A DNA stretch of 40,628 nt from Butyrivibrio sp. NC3005 (GTDB lineage: Bacteria; Bacillota; Clostridia; Lachnospirales; Lachnospiraceae): positions 1-40,628 of the forward strand of contig NZ_AUKC01000037.1 of assembly GCF_000424545.1 (NCBI RefSeq), written 5' to 3'. A program made the position numbers and the translations under genes. Under the pieces are notes generated by a model. It was given only the letters and a program-made list of their open reading frames with translations, was not told the DNA's origin and made no database searches. Positions 8,170 through 15,330 of this stretch are shown piece by piece. The stretch's first letter is position 1. Each line of letters opens with the position of its first letter.

Positions 8170-10812
8170 ATGGCAAACAAGTGGGTTTATATGTTCACTG
8201 AAGGTAACGCTACAATGCGTGAATTGCTTGGAGGTAAGGGTGCTAACCTTGCTGAAATGACAAATATTGGCCTTCCAGTACCACAGGGCTTCACAATTAC
8301 AACAGAAGCTTGTACACAGTATTATGAAGATGGTCGTAAGATCAACGATGAAATCATGGCTCAGGCTATGGAAGGTGTTAAGAAGATGGAGGAGATTAAC
8401 GGTAAGAAGTTCGGTGATCTTGAGAATCCTCTTCTTGTTTCTGTTCGTTCAGGTGCTCGTGCATCTATGCCAGGTATGATGGATACAATCCTTAACCTTG
8501 GTCTTAATGATGACGTTGTTGCAGCTATGATCAAGGGCAATCCTGATCCTGCATTCGAGCGTTTCGTATATGATTCATATCGTCGTTTCATTCAGATGTT
8601 CTCTGATGTTGTTATGGAAGTTGGTAAGAAGTACTTCGAACAGCTCATCGACCAGATGAAGGAGAAGAAGGGTGTTAAGTTCGACGTAGATCTTACAGCT
8701 GCTGATCTTAAGGAACTTGCTGAGCAGTTCAAGGCTGAGTACAAGAAACAGCTTGGTAAGGATTTCCCATCTGATCCAGTTGAGCAGTTAAAGCTCGCTA
8801 TCGAGGCTGTATTCCGTTCATGGGATAACCCTCGTGCTAACGTATATCGTCGTGATAACGATATCCCATATTCATGGGGAACAGCTGTTAACGTAATGCC
8901 TATGGTATTCGGTAACCTTAACAACGAGTCCGGTACAGGTGTTGCATTCACACGTGATCCTGCAACAGGTGAGAACAAGCTCATGGGTGAGTTCCTCATC
9001 AATGCACAGGGTGAAGACGTAGTTGCTGGTGTTCGTACTCCTATGCCAATCGCACAGATGGAGCAGGAATTCCCAGAAGCATACGCTGAGTTCATCAAGG
9101 TTTGTGAGACTCTTGAGAATCACTACCATGACATGCAGGATATGGAGTTTACAGTAGAGAACAAGAAACTCTACATGCTTCAGTGCCGTAACGGTAAGAG
9201 AACAGCTCCAGCTGCTCTTAAGATCGCTTGCGACCTCGTTGATGAAGGACACAAGACTCCAGAAGAAGCTGTAGCAATGATCGATCCTCGTAACCTTGAT
9301 ACACTTCTTCACCCACAGTTCGATGCTGCTGCTCTTAAGGCTGCTACTCCTCTTGGAAAGGGTCTTGGTGCATCTCCTGGAGCTGCTTGCGGTAAGGTTG
9401 TATTCACAGCTGATGATGCTGTTGAATGGGCTGCAAGAGGTGAGAAGGTAGTTCTTGTTCGTCTTGAGACATCTCCAGAAGATATCACAGGTATGAAGGC
9501 TGCTCAGGGTATCCTCACAGTTCGTGGTGGTATGACATCTCACGCTGCTGTAGTTGCTCGTGGTATGGGTGAGTGCTGCGTATCTGGTTGTGGCGATATC
9601 AACATGGATGAAGAGAACAAGAAGTTCACACTTGCTGGAAAAGAATTCCACGAAGGAGATTTCATCTCTATCGATGGTACAACAGGTAACATCTATGATG
9701 GTCAGATTGCAACAGTTGATGCTAAGATCGCTGGTGAGTTCGGACGTATCATGGCTTGGGCTGATGAGTTCAGAAGACTTAAGGTTCGTACAAACGCTGA
9801 TACTCCTGCTGATGCTAAGAAGGCTAGAGAGCTTGGTGCTGAAGGTATCGGTCTTTGCCGTACAGAGCACATGTTCTTCGAGGAAGACAGAATTGCTGCA
9901 TTCCGTGAGATGATCTGCTCTGATACAGTTGAAGAGAGAGAAGCTGCTCTTGAGAAGATTCTTCCTTACCAGCAGAACGATTTCAAGCAGCTCTATGAAG
10001 CTCTTGAAGGATGCCCAGTTACAATCAGATTCCTTGATCCACCACTTCACGAGTTCGTTCCTACAACAGAGGAAGAAATCAAGAAGCTTGCTGATGCTCA
10101 GCACAAGAGCGTAGAAGAGATTAAGGCTATCATCGCTTCTCTTCACGAGTTCAACCCTATGATGGGTCACAGAGGATGCCGTCTTGCAGTTACATATCCT
10201 GAAATTGCTAAGATGCAGACAAAGGCTGTTATCCGTGCAGCACTTGAAGTACAGAAGGCTCATCCAGATTGGAACGTTAAGCCTGAAATCATGATCCCTC
10301 TTGTATGTGAGGTCAAAGAGCTTAAGTTCGTTAAGAAGGTTGTTGTAGAGACAGCTGACGCTGAAATCGCAGCAGCTGGTGCTAACCTTGAGTACGAAGT
10401 TGGTACAATGATCGAGATCCCAAGAGCTGCTCTTACAGCTGATGAGATCGCTTCTGAAGCTGACTTCTTCTGCTTCGGTACAAACGACCTTACACAGATG
10501 ACATTCGGTTTCTCCCGTGATGACGCTGGTAAGTTCCTTGGTGCTTACTATGATGAGAAGATCTTCGAGAGCGATCCATTTGCTAAGCTTGACCAGACAG
10601 GTGTTGGTAAGCTTATGGAGATGTCCCTCAAGCTCGGCAAGCCAGTTAACCCTAAGCTTCACGTAGGTATCTGCGGCGAGCACGGTGGAGATCCTTCATC
10701 TGTTGAGTTCTGCCACAAGATCGGTCTTGACTATGTATCTTGCTCACCATTCCGTGTACCAGTTGCACGTCTTGCAGCAGCACAGGCAGCTATCGCCGAG
10801 TCACGTCAGTAA
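8170..10812 (+). CDS. ppdK: Pyruvate, phosphate dikinase
   Basis: This 880-residue protein interconverts pyruvate, ATP and phosphate with PEP, AMP and pyrophosphate; in many anaerobic Firmicutes it serves glycolysis or gluconeogenesis. The N-terminal nucleotide-binding domain has GGKGANLAEM and the RSGA segment. The swivelling domain has the phosphohistidine in GGMTSHAAVVARGMG (about H458). The PEP/pyruvate barrel has LCRTEHMFF and the catalytic GICGEHGG (about C835). I chose ATG 8170, spaced well from AAAGGGAAG; a TTG seven codons earlier would overlap that site. Codon use is far more biased than in the neighbours (GGT, CGT, AAG, CTT), a sign of very high expression. A strong terminator follows. 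Confidence 0.97.
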   Translation: MANKWVYMFTEGNATMRELLGGKGANLAEMTNIGLPVPQGFTITTEACTQYYEDGRKINDEIMAQAMEGVKKMEEINGKKFGDLENPLLVSVRSGARASMPGMMDTILNLGLNDDVVAAMIKGNPDPAFERFVYDSYRRFIQMFSDVVMEVGKKYFEQLIDQMKEKKGVKFDVDLTAADLKELAEQFKAEYKKQLGKDFPSDPVEQLKLAIEAVFRSWDNPRANVYRRDNDIPYSWGTAVNVMPMVFGNLNNESGTGVAFTRDPATGENKLMGEFLINAQGEDVVAGVRTPMPIAQMEQEFPEAYAEFIKVCETLENHYHDMQDMEFTVENKKLYMLQCRNGKRTAPAALKIACDLVDEGHKTPEEAVAMIDPRNLDTLLHPQFDAAALKAATPLGKGLGASPGAACGKVVFTADDAVEWAARGEKVVLVRLETSPEDITGMKAAQGILTVRGGMTSHAAVVARGMGECCVSGCGDINMDEENKKFTLAGKEFHEGDFISIDGTTGNIYDGQIATVDAKIAGEFGRIMAWADEFRRLKVRTNADTPADAKKARELGAEGIGLCRTEHMFFEEDRIAAFREMICSDTVEEREAALEKILPYQQNDFKQLYEALEGCPVTIRFLDPPLHEFVPTTEEEIKKLADAQHKSVEEIKAIIASLHEFNPMMGHRGCRLAVTYPEIAKMQTKAVIRAALEVQKAHPDWNVKPEIMIPLVCEVKELKFVKKVVVETADAEIAAAGANLEYEVGTMIEIPRAALTADEIASEADFFCFGTNDLTQMTFGFSRDDAGKFLGAYYDEKIFESDPFAKLDQTGVGKLMEMSLKLGKPVNPKLHVGICGEHGGDPSSVEFCHKIGLDYVSCSPFRVPVARLAAAQAAIAESRQ

Positions 10813-10840
10813 AAGATGCAAGCTGTTTTTTGGGAACTTT

Positions 10841-10860
10841 TGAAATCTCCAAAGATTTCA
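10841..10860. repeat. Small hairpin after ppdK
   Basis: TGAAATCT (10841-10848) and AGATTTCA (10853-10860) form a perfect 8-bp stem with a 4-nt loop, 28 bp after the ppdK stop. No T-run follows, so it is probably a 3'-end stabilising hairpin placed before the true terminator. Confidence 0.5.
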
Positions 10861-10939
10861 TGAAGCAAAGTATGAGGATTTATCATCCGGAAAATACTTT
10901 CCATTACCCAGAAAAGCTTGAAATAAAGCTATTCCTAGT

Positions 10940-10974
10940 ATAGGGTGTCTGCTTAGACACCCTATATTTTTTTA
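10940..10974 (+). terminator. Intrinsic terminator of ppdK
   Basis: ATAGGGTGTCT (10940-10950) pairs perfectly with AGACACCCTAT (10955-10965) around GCTT, and a T-rich run follows. Apart from this terminator, the hairpin at 10841 and two operator palindromes, I see nothing in the 322-bp gap 10813-11134. Confidence 0.93.
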
Positions 10975-11055
10975 CTAAAGAATAATTTCAACCAGGCTGT
11001 AATGAGAGCTAGACACAAGAAATTTCCCGTTGCATTCAACAAAAAATGATGTGGG

Positions 11056-11117
11056 ATTTCCGAAAATCGGAAATCGAAAAAAGGGTCATTTTGAAAAAAT
11101 TTCCGAAAATCGGAAAT
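11056..11117. promoter_or_regulatory. Two identical palindromic operators
   Basis: The 19-bp sequence ATTTCCGAAAATCGGAAAT occurs at 11056-11074 and again, without mismatch, at 11099-11117. Each is a perfect palindrome of 8-bp arms around AAA. Centre spacing is 43 bp, about four helical turns, and the second copy ends 4 bp before the ribosome site of the XRE gene. The layout suggests cooperative autorepression by that protein. Confidence 0.75.
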
Positions 11118-11134
11118 TAGAAGGAGGTTCAAAA

Positions 11135-11470
11135 ATGTCGGAATTTACAGCTAAAAAGCTAAAAGAAGCACGTATGAAAGCAGAAATCACTCAGGATGAT
11201 GCTGCAGCTTTAATGAAAATTACAAGAAGAGCTATCAGTGAAATGGAAGCAGGTAAGAGAAGTATATCTGCAGATGAGCTCGCACAGTTCTCCAGAATTT
11301 ATGATGTCGATGTAAGAGAATTGCTCTTTGTTGACTTTACAGAAGCTGGTGAAGAGAAGAGGCTTGCTGCCAAGTACAGTTCCTTCTTTAAGTTACTCGA
11401 AAAACTATCAGATCGTGATGTAGAAGATATTTATTGGGTAATGAAGCGTAAGGTTGAAGGATTGCTTTAA
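11135..11470 (+). CDS. XRE-family transcriptional regulator, probably autoregulated
   Basis: This 111-residue protein has an N-terminal Cro/C1-type helix-turn-helix (about residues 5-60: KLKEARMKAEITQDDAA, then RRAISEMEAGKRSISADEL) and a short helical C-terminus ending in KRKVEGLL. ATG 11135 was chosen because a perfect AAGGAGG sits at 11121-11127; an upstream in-frame start would run through the operator palindromes. Those two identical operators immediately upstream suggest that the protein controls its own gene. Its other targets are unknown. An intrinsic terminator follows, which separates it from the ICE-like genes downstream. Confidence 0.88.
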   Translation: MSEFTAKKLKEARMKAEITQDDAAALMKITRRAISEMEAGKRSISADELAQFSRIYDVDVRELLFVDFTEAGEEKRLAAKYSSFFKLLEKLSDRDVEDIYWVMKRKVEGLL

Positions 11471-11490
11471 AAACTGAATAAGACTCAGGA

Positions 11491-11530
11491 TGCCCGCATT
11501 GCAGATTACACCTGCTTTGCGGGTATTTTT
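11491..11530 (+). terminator. Intrinsic terminator after the XRE gene
   Basis: CCCGCA (11493-11498) with GCAG pairs imperfectly with CTGC and TGCGGG (about 11512-11523), and ATTTTT follows. Confidence 0.7.
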
Positions 11531-11535
11531 ATATA

Positions 11536-11592
11536 TTGACATGTAGTCAATGACTACATATAATGAAGATAAGAATACACGCATTGACTACA
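11536..11592 (+). promoter_or_regulatory. Consensus promoter with embedded palindromic operator
   Basis: TTGACA (11536-11541) and TATAAT (11559-11564) are both perfect sigma-A boxes, 17 bp apart. The spacer is filled by the palindrome ATGTAGTCA-A-TGACTACAT (11541-11559), which touches both boxes. A further half-site TGACTACAT lies at 11584-11592. A bound regulator would block polymerase directly. The promoter drives the small XRE gene at 11613. Confidence 0.85.
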
Positions 11593-11612
11593 TTAATATA
11601 GGAGGTAGTGCC

Positions 11613-11885
11613 ATGGATAAGGAAATATATAGCATTGAAGGTATAGATATTGAGGTGGAAAAAATAGATAAAACAGATGCTGATGCTGTACGCCGGAAGA
11701 TGGCATATGCGTTTAAGATGATTAGAGCGCAGTCAGGAATGAATAGAAAAGATTTTTCTGCCTGGCTTGGTATTCCATATAGAACTATGCAGGAATGGGA
11801 ACTTGGTCGTAGGGCAATGCCAGAATATGTACTTCGTTTGATTGCTTATAAGGTTCAGATGGAGAAGGAAAGGGGGAACCTATAA
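11613..11885 (+). CDS. Small XRE-type DNA-binding protein (ICE-associated)
   Basis: This 90-residue protein has an acidic N-terminal tail and a compact helix-turn-helix: GMNRKDFSAWLGIPYRTM followed by QEWELGRRAMPEYVLRL. The same core recurs in the protein at 17629-17922 of the ICE module, so the two are paralogues. ATG 11613 follows GGAGGT (11601-11606). An upstream in-frame ATG at 11550 lies inside the promoter and is unlikely. The stop overlaps the next start (TAATG), so it is coupled to the hydrophobic protein. It is a natural candidate for binding the palindrome in its own promoter. Confidence 0.85.
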   Translation: MDKEIYSIEGIDIEVEKIDKTDADAVRRKMAYAFKMIRAQSGMNRKDFSAWLGIPYRTMQEWELGRRAMPEYVLRLIAYKVQMEKERGNL

Positions 11886-12193
11886 TGACAGTATTGTATG
11901 GTATTGGAACAGTTTTAAGAGTTATCCTTAGAATAGCATTATTACCTGTACAAGCAGTTCTTACATTGCTGATGCTTGCAATTGGTTTTATCGGTGGCCT
12001 GGCAAATCTTGTATGCTGGTTGCTGGGTGTTTTCTTTGTGATTGGTGGTATTTGTTCATTTATTAATGGATCTGCTTCTCTTGGATGGCAAGGACTTATT
12101 GTAGGTATCCTTGTTGCAGTGGTTCCTCAGGCCTTAACCATTTGGGGTGCTGAAGGAATTGGTTGCATAAAGGAATTATTAGCAAGAATATAA
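11885..12193 (+). CDS. Small integral membrane protein of ICE type
   Basis: A 102-residue, very hydrophobic protein with two to three predicted membrane segments (about residues 8-32, 34-58 and 66-90) separated by short loops rich in Gly and Ser. No catalytic motif is visible. From memory it resembles small hydrophobic proteins found near one end of Clostridia conjugative elements (the CD1845-type protein of C. difficile elements), but that match needs a search. Its ATG overlaps the stop of the XRE gene, so the two form an operon. Confidence 0.75.
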   Translation: MTVLYGIGTVLRVILRIALLPVQAVLTLLMLAIGFIGGLANLVCWLLGVFFVIGGICSFINGSASLGWQGLIVGILVAVVPQALTIWGAEGIGCIKELLARI

Positions 12194-12445
12194 AGCTATA
12201 GTGTGTTAAGATAAGAAGCAGCACGAAAGTGCTTATTTTGATAAATCGGAGTTTGTAAGGCTCTTTTGTTAGAGAAAGAGCTCGATAACTTCAGATTTGT
12301 CGAGCGGTGACTGTATTCGCATTCCGCTACGCTTCATGCTCATGTCGCGCTGTCGCACTATAAGTCTGCACACGAATATGTCTGTTCGTGAGCAAGCTCC
12401 CGACAGCCAATTCGGTGCATCCTTGCACCGCTCGTAGAAACGCGC
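12194..12445. repeat. Foldable GC-richer element with nested inverted repeats
   Basis: No gene is seen here. CGAGCGGTG (12301-12309) is the exact complement of CACCGCTCG (12426-12434). Inside lie GCTGTCG (12349-12355)/CGACAGC (12401-12407), CACGAA (12371-12376)/TTCGTG (12385-12390), and a GGTGCA/TGCACC hairpin overlapping the right arm. A further GCTCGA/TCGAGC pair (12280-12285, 12300-12305) has AACTTCAGATTTG in its loop, close to the first bases of the 393-bp repeat that starts at 12446. Base composition is clearly richer in GC than the flanks. A recombination site or dispersed palindromic repeat is possible. Confidence 0.55.
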
Positions 12446-12838
12446 AACTTCAAATTTGTCTATAATGACTTCAAGCTCAAAACAAAGAGTAAGAAAACAA
12501 ATTGAAAATAAGAGAGGAAAAGATAAATGATTATGTAAAAGAGATTATAGAGATTCATGGTTGCCCATATAAAGGAAAAATTTCCATGTAGGGCAACGAA
12601 TCTCAAGATTTCTTCTGCGTTTTTCATCTTTTTTATCCTTATTTTATGTATATAGGCAATTTTAGTTTTATAAAACCCCGAAAAGGCAAGAATTTGTTGC
12701 CTTTTTGGGGCTTTTTTGTGTGATTTGGATTAGTTGTAAATTTATTGAACTTTTCCAAGAACGGAAATCTAATCTTTTTGCAGACTTTTTCCTTGATTTG
12801 GGTAATCCGGCCAGTAACTCAGAGGCTTAGGAAATGAA
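12446..12838 (+). repeat. 393-bp non-coding repeat, copy 1 (candidate structured RNA)
   Basis: This copy aligns end to end with copy 2 at 14033-14425, with the first 86 bp identical and the rest at roughly 85-90 % by eye. It holds TATAAT (12461-12466). A hairpin pairs GAGATTC plus GTTGCCC (12550-12566, ATG bulge) with GGGCAAC plus GAATCTC (12591-12604), enclosing GGAAA/TTTCC. An intrinsic terminator lies at 12676-12717. No open frame is shared between copies. A 245-nt RNA from about 12473 to 12717 would fit. The EamA gene starts about 100 bp after the repeat. Confidence 0.75.
12676..12717 (+). terminator. Intrinsic terminator inside repeat copy 1
   Basis: CCCC plus AAAAGGCAA (12676-12689) pairs with TTGCCTTTT plus GGGG (12697-12710) around GAATTTG, followed by six T. 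It is strong and lies about 220 bp before the EamA start, so it ends an upstream transcript and not the EamA one. Confidence 0.85.
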
Positions 12839-12936
12839 TTGTAAAATTTATAAATATAATATATAATTATTGTTGTTTTTTTAACATTAATAGATAATAG
12901 TGAAATTAACAAATCGGAGTTTAAAGGAGTATCACT

Positions 12937-13350
12937 ATGTGGTTTTTATTAGCACTTAGTTCGGCAATCTTTGCCGCACTGACATCAATATTGGCAAAGA
13001 TAGGAATTGAAGGTGTCGGATCGAATCTGGCTACTGCAATCCGTACGATGGTAGTTGTTATAATGGCTTGGGGAATGGTATTTATTACGCATCAGCAAGG
13101 CGGTATCAGAGCAATCAGTCAGAAGAGCTGGATTTTCCTGATCCTGTCCGGGTTGGCAACGGGAGCTTCATGGCTATGCTATTACAAGGCATTGCAGATG
13201 GGAGATGCTTCCAAGGTAGTGCCGATAGATAAACTGTCCGTAGTTATTACTCTGGTGTTGGCATTTGTTTTCCTTCATGAAGAGTTTACTGCAAAGTCGA
13301 TGATTGGATGCATATTGATCGGGGCAGGAACATTGTTGATGGTTTTATAA
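12937..13350 (+). CDS. EamA-domain (DMT superfamily) transporter, single-domain
   Basis: This 137-residue membrane protein has about five hydrophobic segments and one EamA unit. Typical stretches are AALTSILAKIGIEGV near the N-terminus, SGLATGASWLCYYKALQMGDASKVVPIDKLSVV in the middle and FLHEEFTAKSMIGCILIGAGTLLMVL at the end. Half-size members such as this are common and probably work as dimers; substrates are usually metabolites or drugs and are unknown here. AAAGGAG lies 7 bp before the ATG. The block just before the start (AATAGTGAAAT to GGAGTAT) resembles that before the MBL-fold gene at 14546. Confidence 0.88.
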   Translation: MWFLLALSSAIFAALTSILAKIGIEGVGSNLATAIRTMVVVIMAWGMVFITHQQGGIRAISQKSWIFLILSGLATGASWLCYYKALQMGDASKVVPIDKLSVVITLVLAFVFLHEEFTAKSMIGCILIGAGTLLMVL

Positions 13351-13498
13351 ATAAACAACTTCAAGTTTTTGTGGCTAAAGCCAATATAAATAATACTAGA
13401 CAGATTTGTCCAATAGCGTAAATACGGCATTTTCTCGCTTTGTGTCGTGTTATGTTTAGTAGAATAATATTACTCTGTCAATGAAAGGAGGAAACAGT

Positions 13499-14014
13499 AT
13501 GGATCAGAAAAAGATTGGACGTTTTTTAAAAGAACTTAGGAAAGAAAAGAATATTACACAGGAACAGCTTGCCGAAAAGATAAAAGTTTCAGGACGAACG
13601 GTTTCTAGATGGGAAACAGGTTCTAATATGCCTGATATTAGTTTGTTGGCTGAATTGGCTGATTTTTATGATGTTAGTATACCTGAAATCATTGATGGAG
13701 AAAGGAAAAGCGAGAATATGAATGAAGAAGTAAAAGAAACAGTATTGAAATTATCTGATTATACAGAGACAATTAATCAGAAAAACAAAGGAAGGTTATT
13801 TGTACTTACGGTTATTGCAATAATAGGAATGATTGCGTTCGTGATTATTGAATTTACAGGACTAGATACACCTGGAAGTGTCTATGAAAGAGTAGCTGGT
13901 GCAGGTCTTGGGTTAGATTGTGGTATATTAATAGTCCTTGCAGTGTATCTTTCTGGACTTTTAGGAAAGATTAAGGCAAGACGAGAAATGAAACGAAAGT
14001 ACAACTGTAAATAA
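13499..14014 (+). CDS. XRE regulator with C-terminal membrane segments
   Basis: This 171-residue protein has an N-terminal Cro/C1 helix-turn-helix (about residues 1-65, KIGRFLKELRKEKNITQEQL then VSGRTVSRWETGSNMPDISL), then a charged linker and two hydrophobic segments (about residues 102-121 and 141-160), ending in a basic tail. This domain order is a common Firmicutes membrane-tethered regulator. ATG 13499 fits the AAAGGAGG at 13483-13490; an ATG at 13481 overlaps that site. It lies between the two copies of the 393-bp repeat and has no obvious partner gene. Confidence 0.88.
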   Translation: MDQKKIGRFLKELRKEKNITQEQLAEKIKVSGRTVSRWETGSNMPDISLLAELADFYDVSIPEIIDGERKSENMNEEVKETVLKLSDYTETINQKNKGRLFVLTVIAIIGMIAFVIIEFTGLDTPGSVYERVAGAGLGLDCGILIVLAVYLSGLLGKIKARREMKRKYNCK

Positions 14015-14032
14015 AAAGTCTAATAGACCATA

Positions 14033-14425
14033 AACTTCAAATTTGTCTATAATGACTTCAAGCTCAAAACAAAGAGTAAGAAAACAAATTGAAAATAAGA
14101 GAGGAAAAGATAAATGATCATGTACAAGAGATTATAGAGATTCATGGTTGCCCATATGAAGAAAAATTTCTCCTGTAGGGCATTTAATCTTGAAATTTCC
14201 TCTGTGCTTTTCATCTTTTTGACCTTTATTTTACTTATATGGGCAAATCAAATTTTTTAAAACCACTAAAAGGCAAGAATTTGTTGCCTTTTTGGGACTT
14301 TTTTGTATGATTTGGATTAGTTGTAAAAATATTGAACTTTTCCAAAACTGGAAATCTAATCTTTTTCCAGACTTTTTTCTTGATTTGGGCAATCCGGCCA
14401 GTAACTTAGAGGCTCAGGAAATGAA
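14033..14425 (+). repeat. 393-bp non-coding repeat, copy 2 (candidate structured RNA)
   Basis: This is the second copy of the element at 12446-12838, in the same orientation and of the same length. It keeps TATAAT (14048-14053), a weaker version of the hairpin (AGATT and GCCC against GGGC and AATCT) and the terminator at 14261-14304. The stem has diverged more than the first 86 bp. The MBL-fold gene begins 121 bp after it. The intervening bases hold a TTGACA/TATAAT pair and a short block similar to the one before the EamA gene. Confidence 0.75.
14261..14304 (+). terminator. Intrinsic terminator inside repeat copy 2
   Basis: AAAAGGCAA (14268-14276) pairs with TTGCCTTTT (14284-14292) and a six-T run ends at 14304. 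The outer GC arm of copy 1 is mostly lost, so this one should be weaker. Confidence 0.75.
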
Positions 14426-14468
14426 CCTAGTGAGTTTTTTATTTTGCGTCCTCTGTGGACAAATTTAA

Positions 14469-14495
14469 TTGACATTTAACAGGATTCTGTATAAT
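14469..14495 (+). promoter_or_regulatory. Putative promoter of the MBL-fold gene
   Basis: TTGACA (14469-14474) and TATAAT (14490-14495) are both consensus, but the spacer is only 15 bp, so the promoter may be weak or activator-dependent. Confidence 0.5.
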
Positions 14496-14545
14496 TGATA
14501 ATAGTGAAATAAAAAATCGGGATTTATGAAGGAGTATGAGCGGTA

Positions 14546-15127
14546 ATGATAAAACTACGATATGGAAATACGAACACATTTTATATCGCTGGAGCAAAAG
14601 GCGGTCTGCTTATCGATACTGATTATGCAGGAACCTTACCTCAGTTTTTCAAAGCGATAAAAACAGCTTGCATTGATATAAGCGATATTTCTTATATGTT
14701 AGCCACTCACTATCACCCTGATCACATCGGAATCGTCAGTGAGTTACAGAAGCTTGGGGTTACGCTTTTGATTGTAGATGTTCAGCACAGTTCAGTTCAT
14801 TTCGCCGATGACATATTTTTCAGAGACAAGCGATTGAATTACAAGCCGATAGATGAAAACGTGGCAAAGGTGATTAGTTGTGCAGAGAGCAGAAGCTTCT
14901 TGTGCAGTATTGGAATTAGCGGAGAGATCATTTACACACCAAGTCACAGTGAAGACAGTGTATCCATTATTCTTGACGATGGAAATTGTATTGTTGGCGA
15001 TCTGGAGCCTGTTGAATATCTGGCTGCTTATGACCATAATCCCAGGCTAAAAAGTGACTGGGAGCAAATTATGAGCTATCATCCAAAACGAATCCTTTCT
15101 GCCCATGCAAATGAAAAAGAATTCTAA
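14546..15127 (+). CDS. Metallo-beta-lactamase-fold hydrolase
   Basis: This 193-residue protein has the complete metal site of the MBL fold: HYHPDH (H55, H57, D59, H60), TPSHSEDS for the third histidine, GDLEP for the bridging aspartate and SAHAN for the last histidine. It is shorter than lactamases and fits small MBL-fold thioesterase or glyoxalase-II-like enzymes; the substrate cannot be told. The ATG lies 11 bp from AAGGAG, longer than ideal, and an out-of-frame ATG lies between them. It follows repeat copy 2. Confidence 0.85.
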   Translation: MIKLRYGNTNTFYIAGAKGGLLIDTDYAGTLPQFFKAIKTACIDISDISYMLATHYHPDHIGIVSELQKLGVTLLIVDVQHSSVHFADDIFFRDKRLNYKPIDENVAKVISCAESRSFLCSIGISGEIIYTPSHSEDSVSIILDDGNCIVGDLEPVEYLAAYDHNPRLKSDWEQIMSYHPKRILSAHANEKEF

Positions 15128-15330
15128 ATGACAAATTCAAGTTTATTGAAAGCTTAATTATGCGGTGATTTGGCATCAAGATATGATTTATTTAATTGCA
15201 AGTATTTAGAAATGTGTAGTACTGACCGATAAAATAAATATAACTGATAAAGCTAGGAAGAGCATCTGTAATCAAGGATTGATAAATACCTGTTTATAGG
15301 TGCTTTTTATATAGTATTGGAGGTGTTTTA

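Noticed and set aside
8872..10683. 603-codon open frame on the minus strand inside ppdK
   Set aside because: It is an antisense shadow. The extreme codon bias of ppdK removes stop triplets from the opposite strand; the frame is Cys/Ser/Leu-rich, matches no known fold and has no ribosome site.
12301..12434. CRISPR array or integron attC site
   Set aside because: There are no regularly spaced direct repeats, so not CRISPR. I could not identify the conserved core sequences of attC, so only a foldable element is claimed.
12446..12838. MITE with terminal inverted repeats as explanation for the 393-bp repeat
   Set aside because: The two ends of the repeat are not complementary to each other and no target duplication was found.
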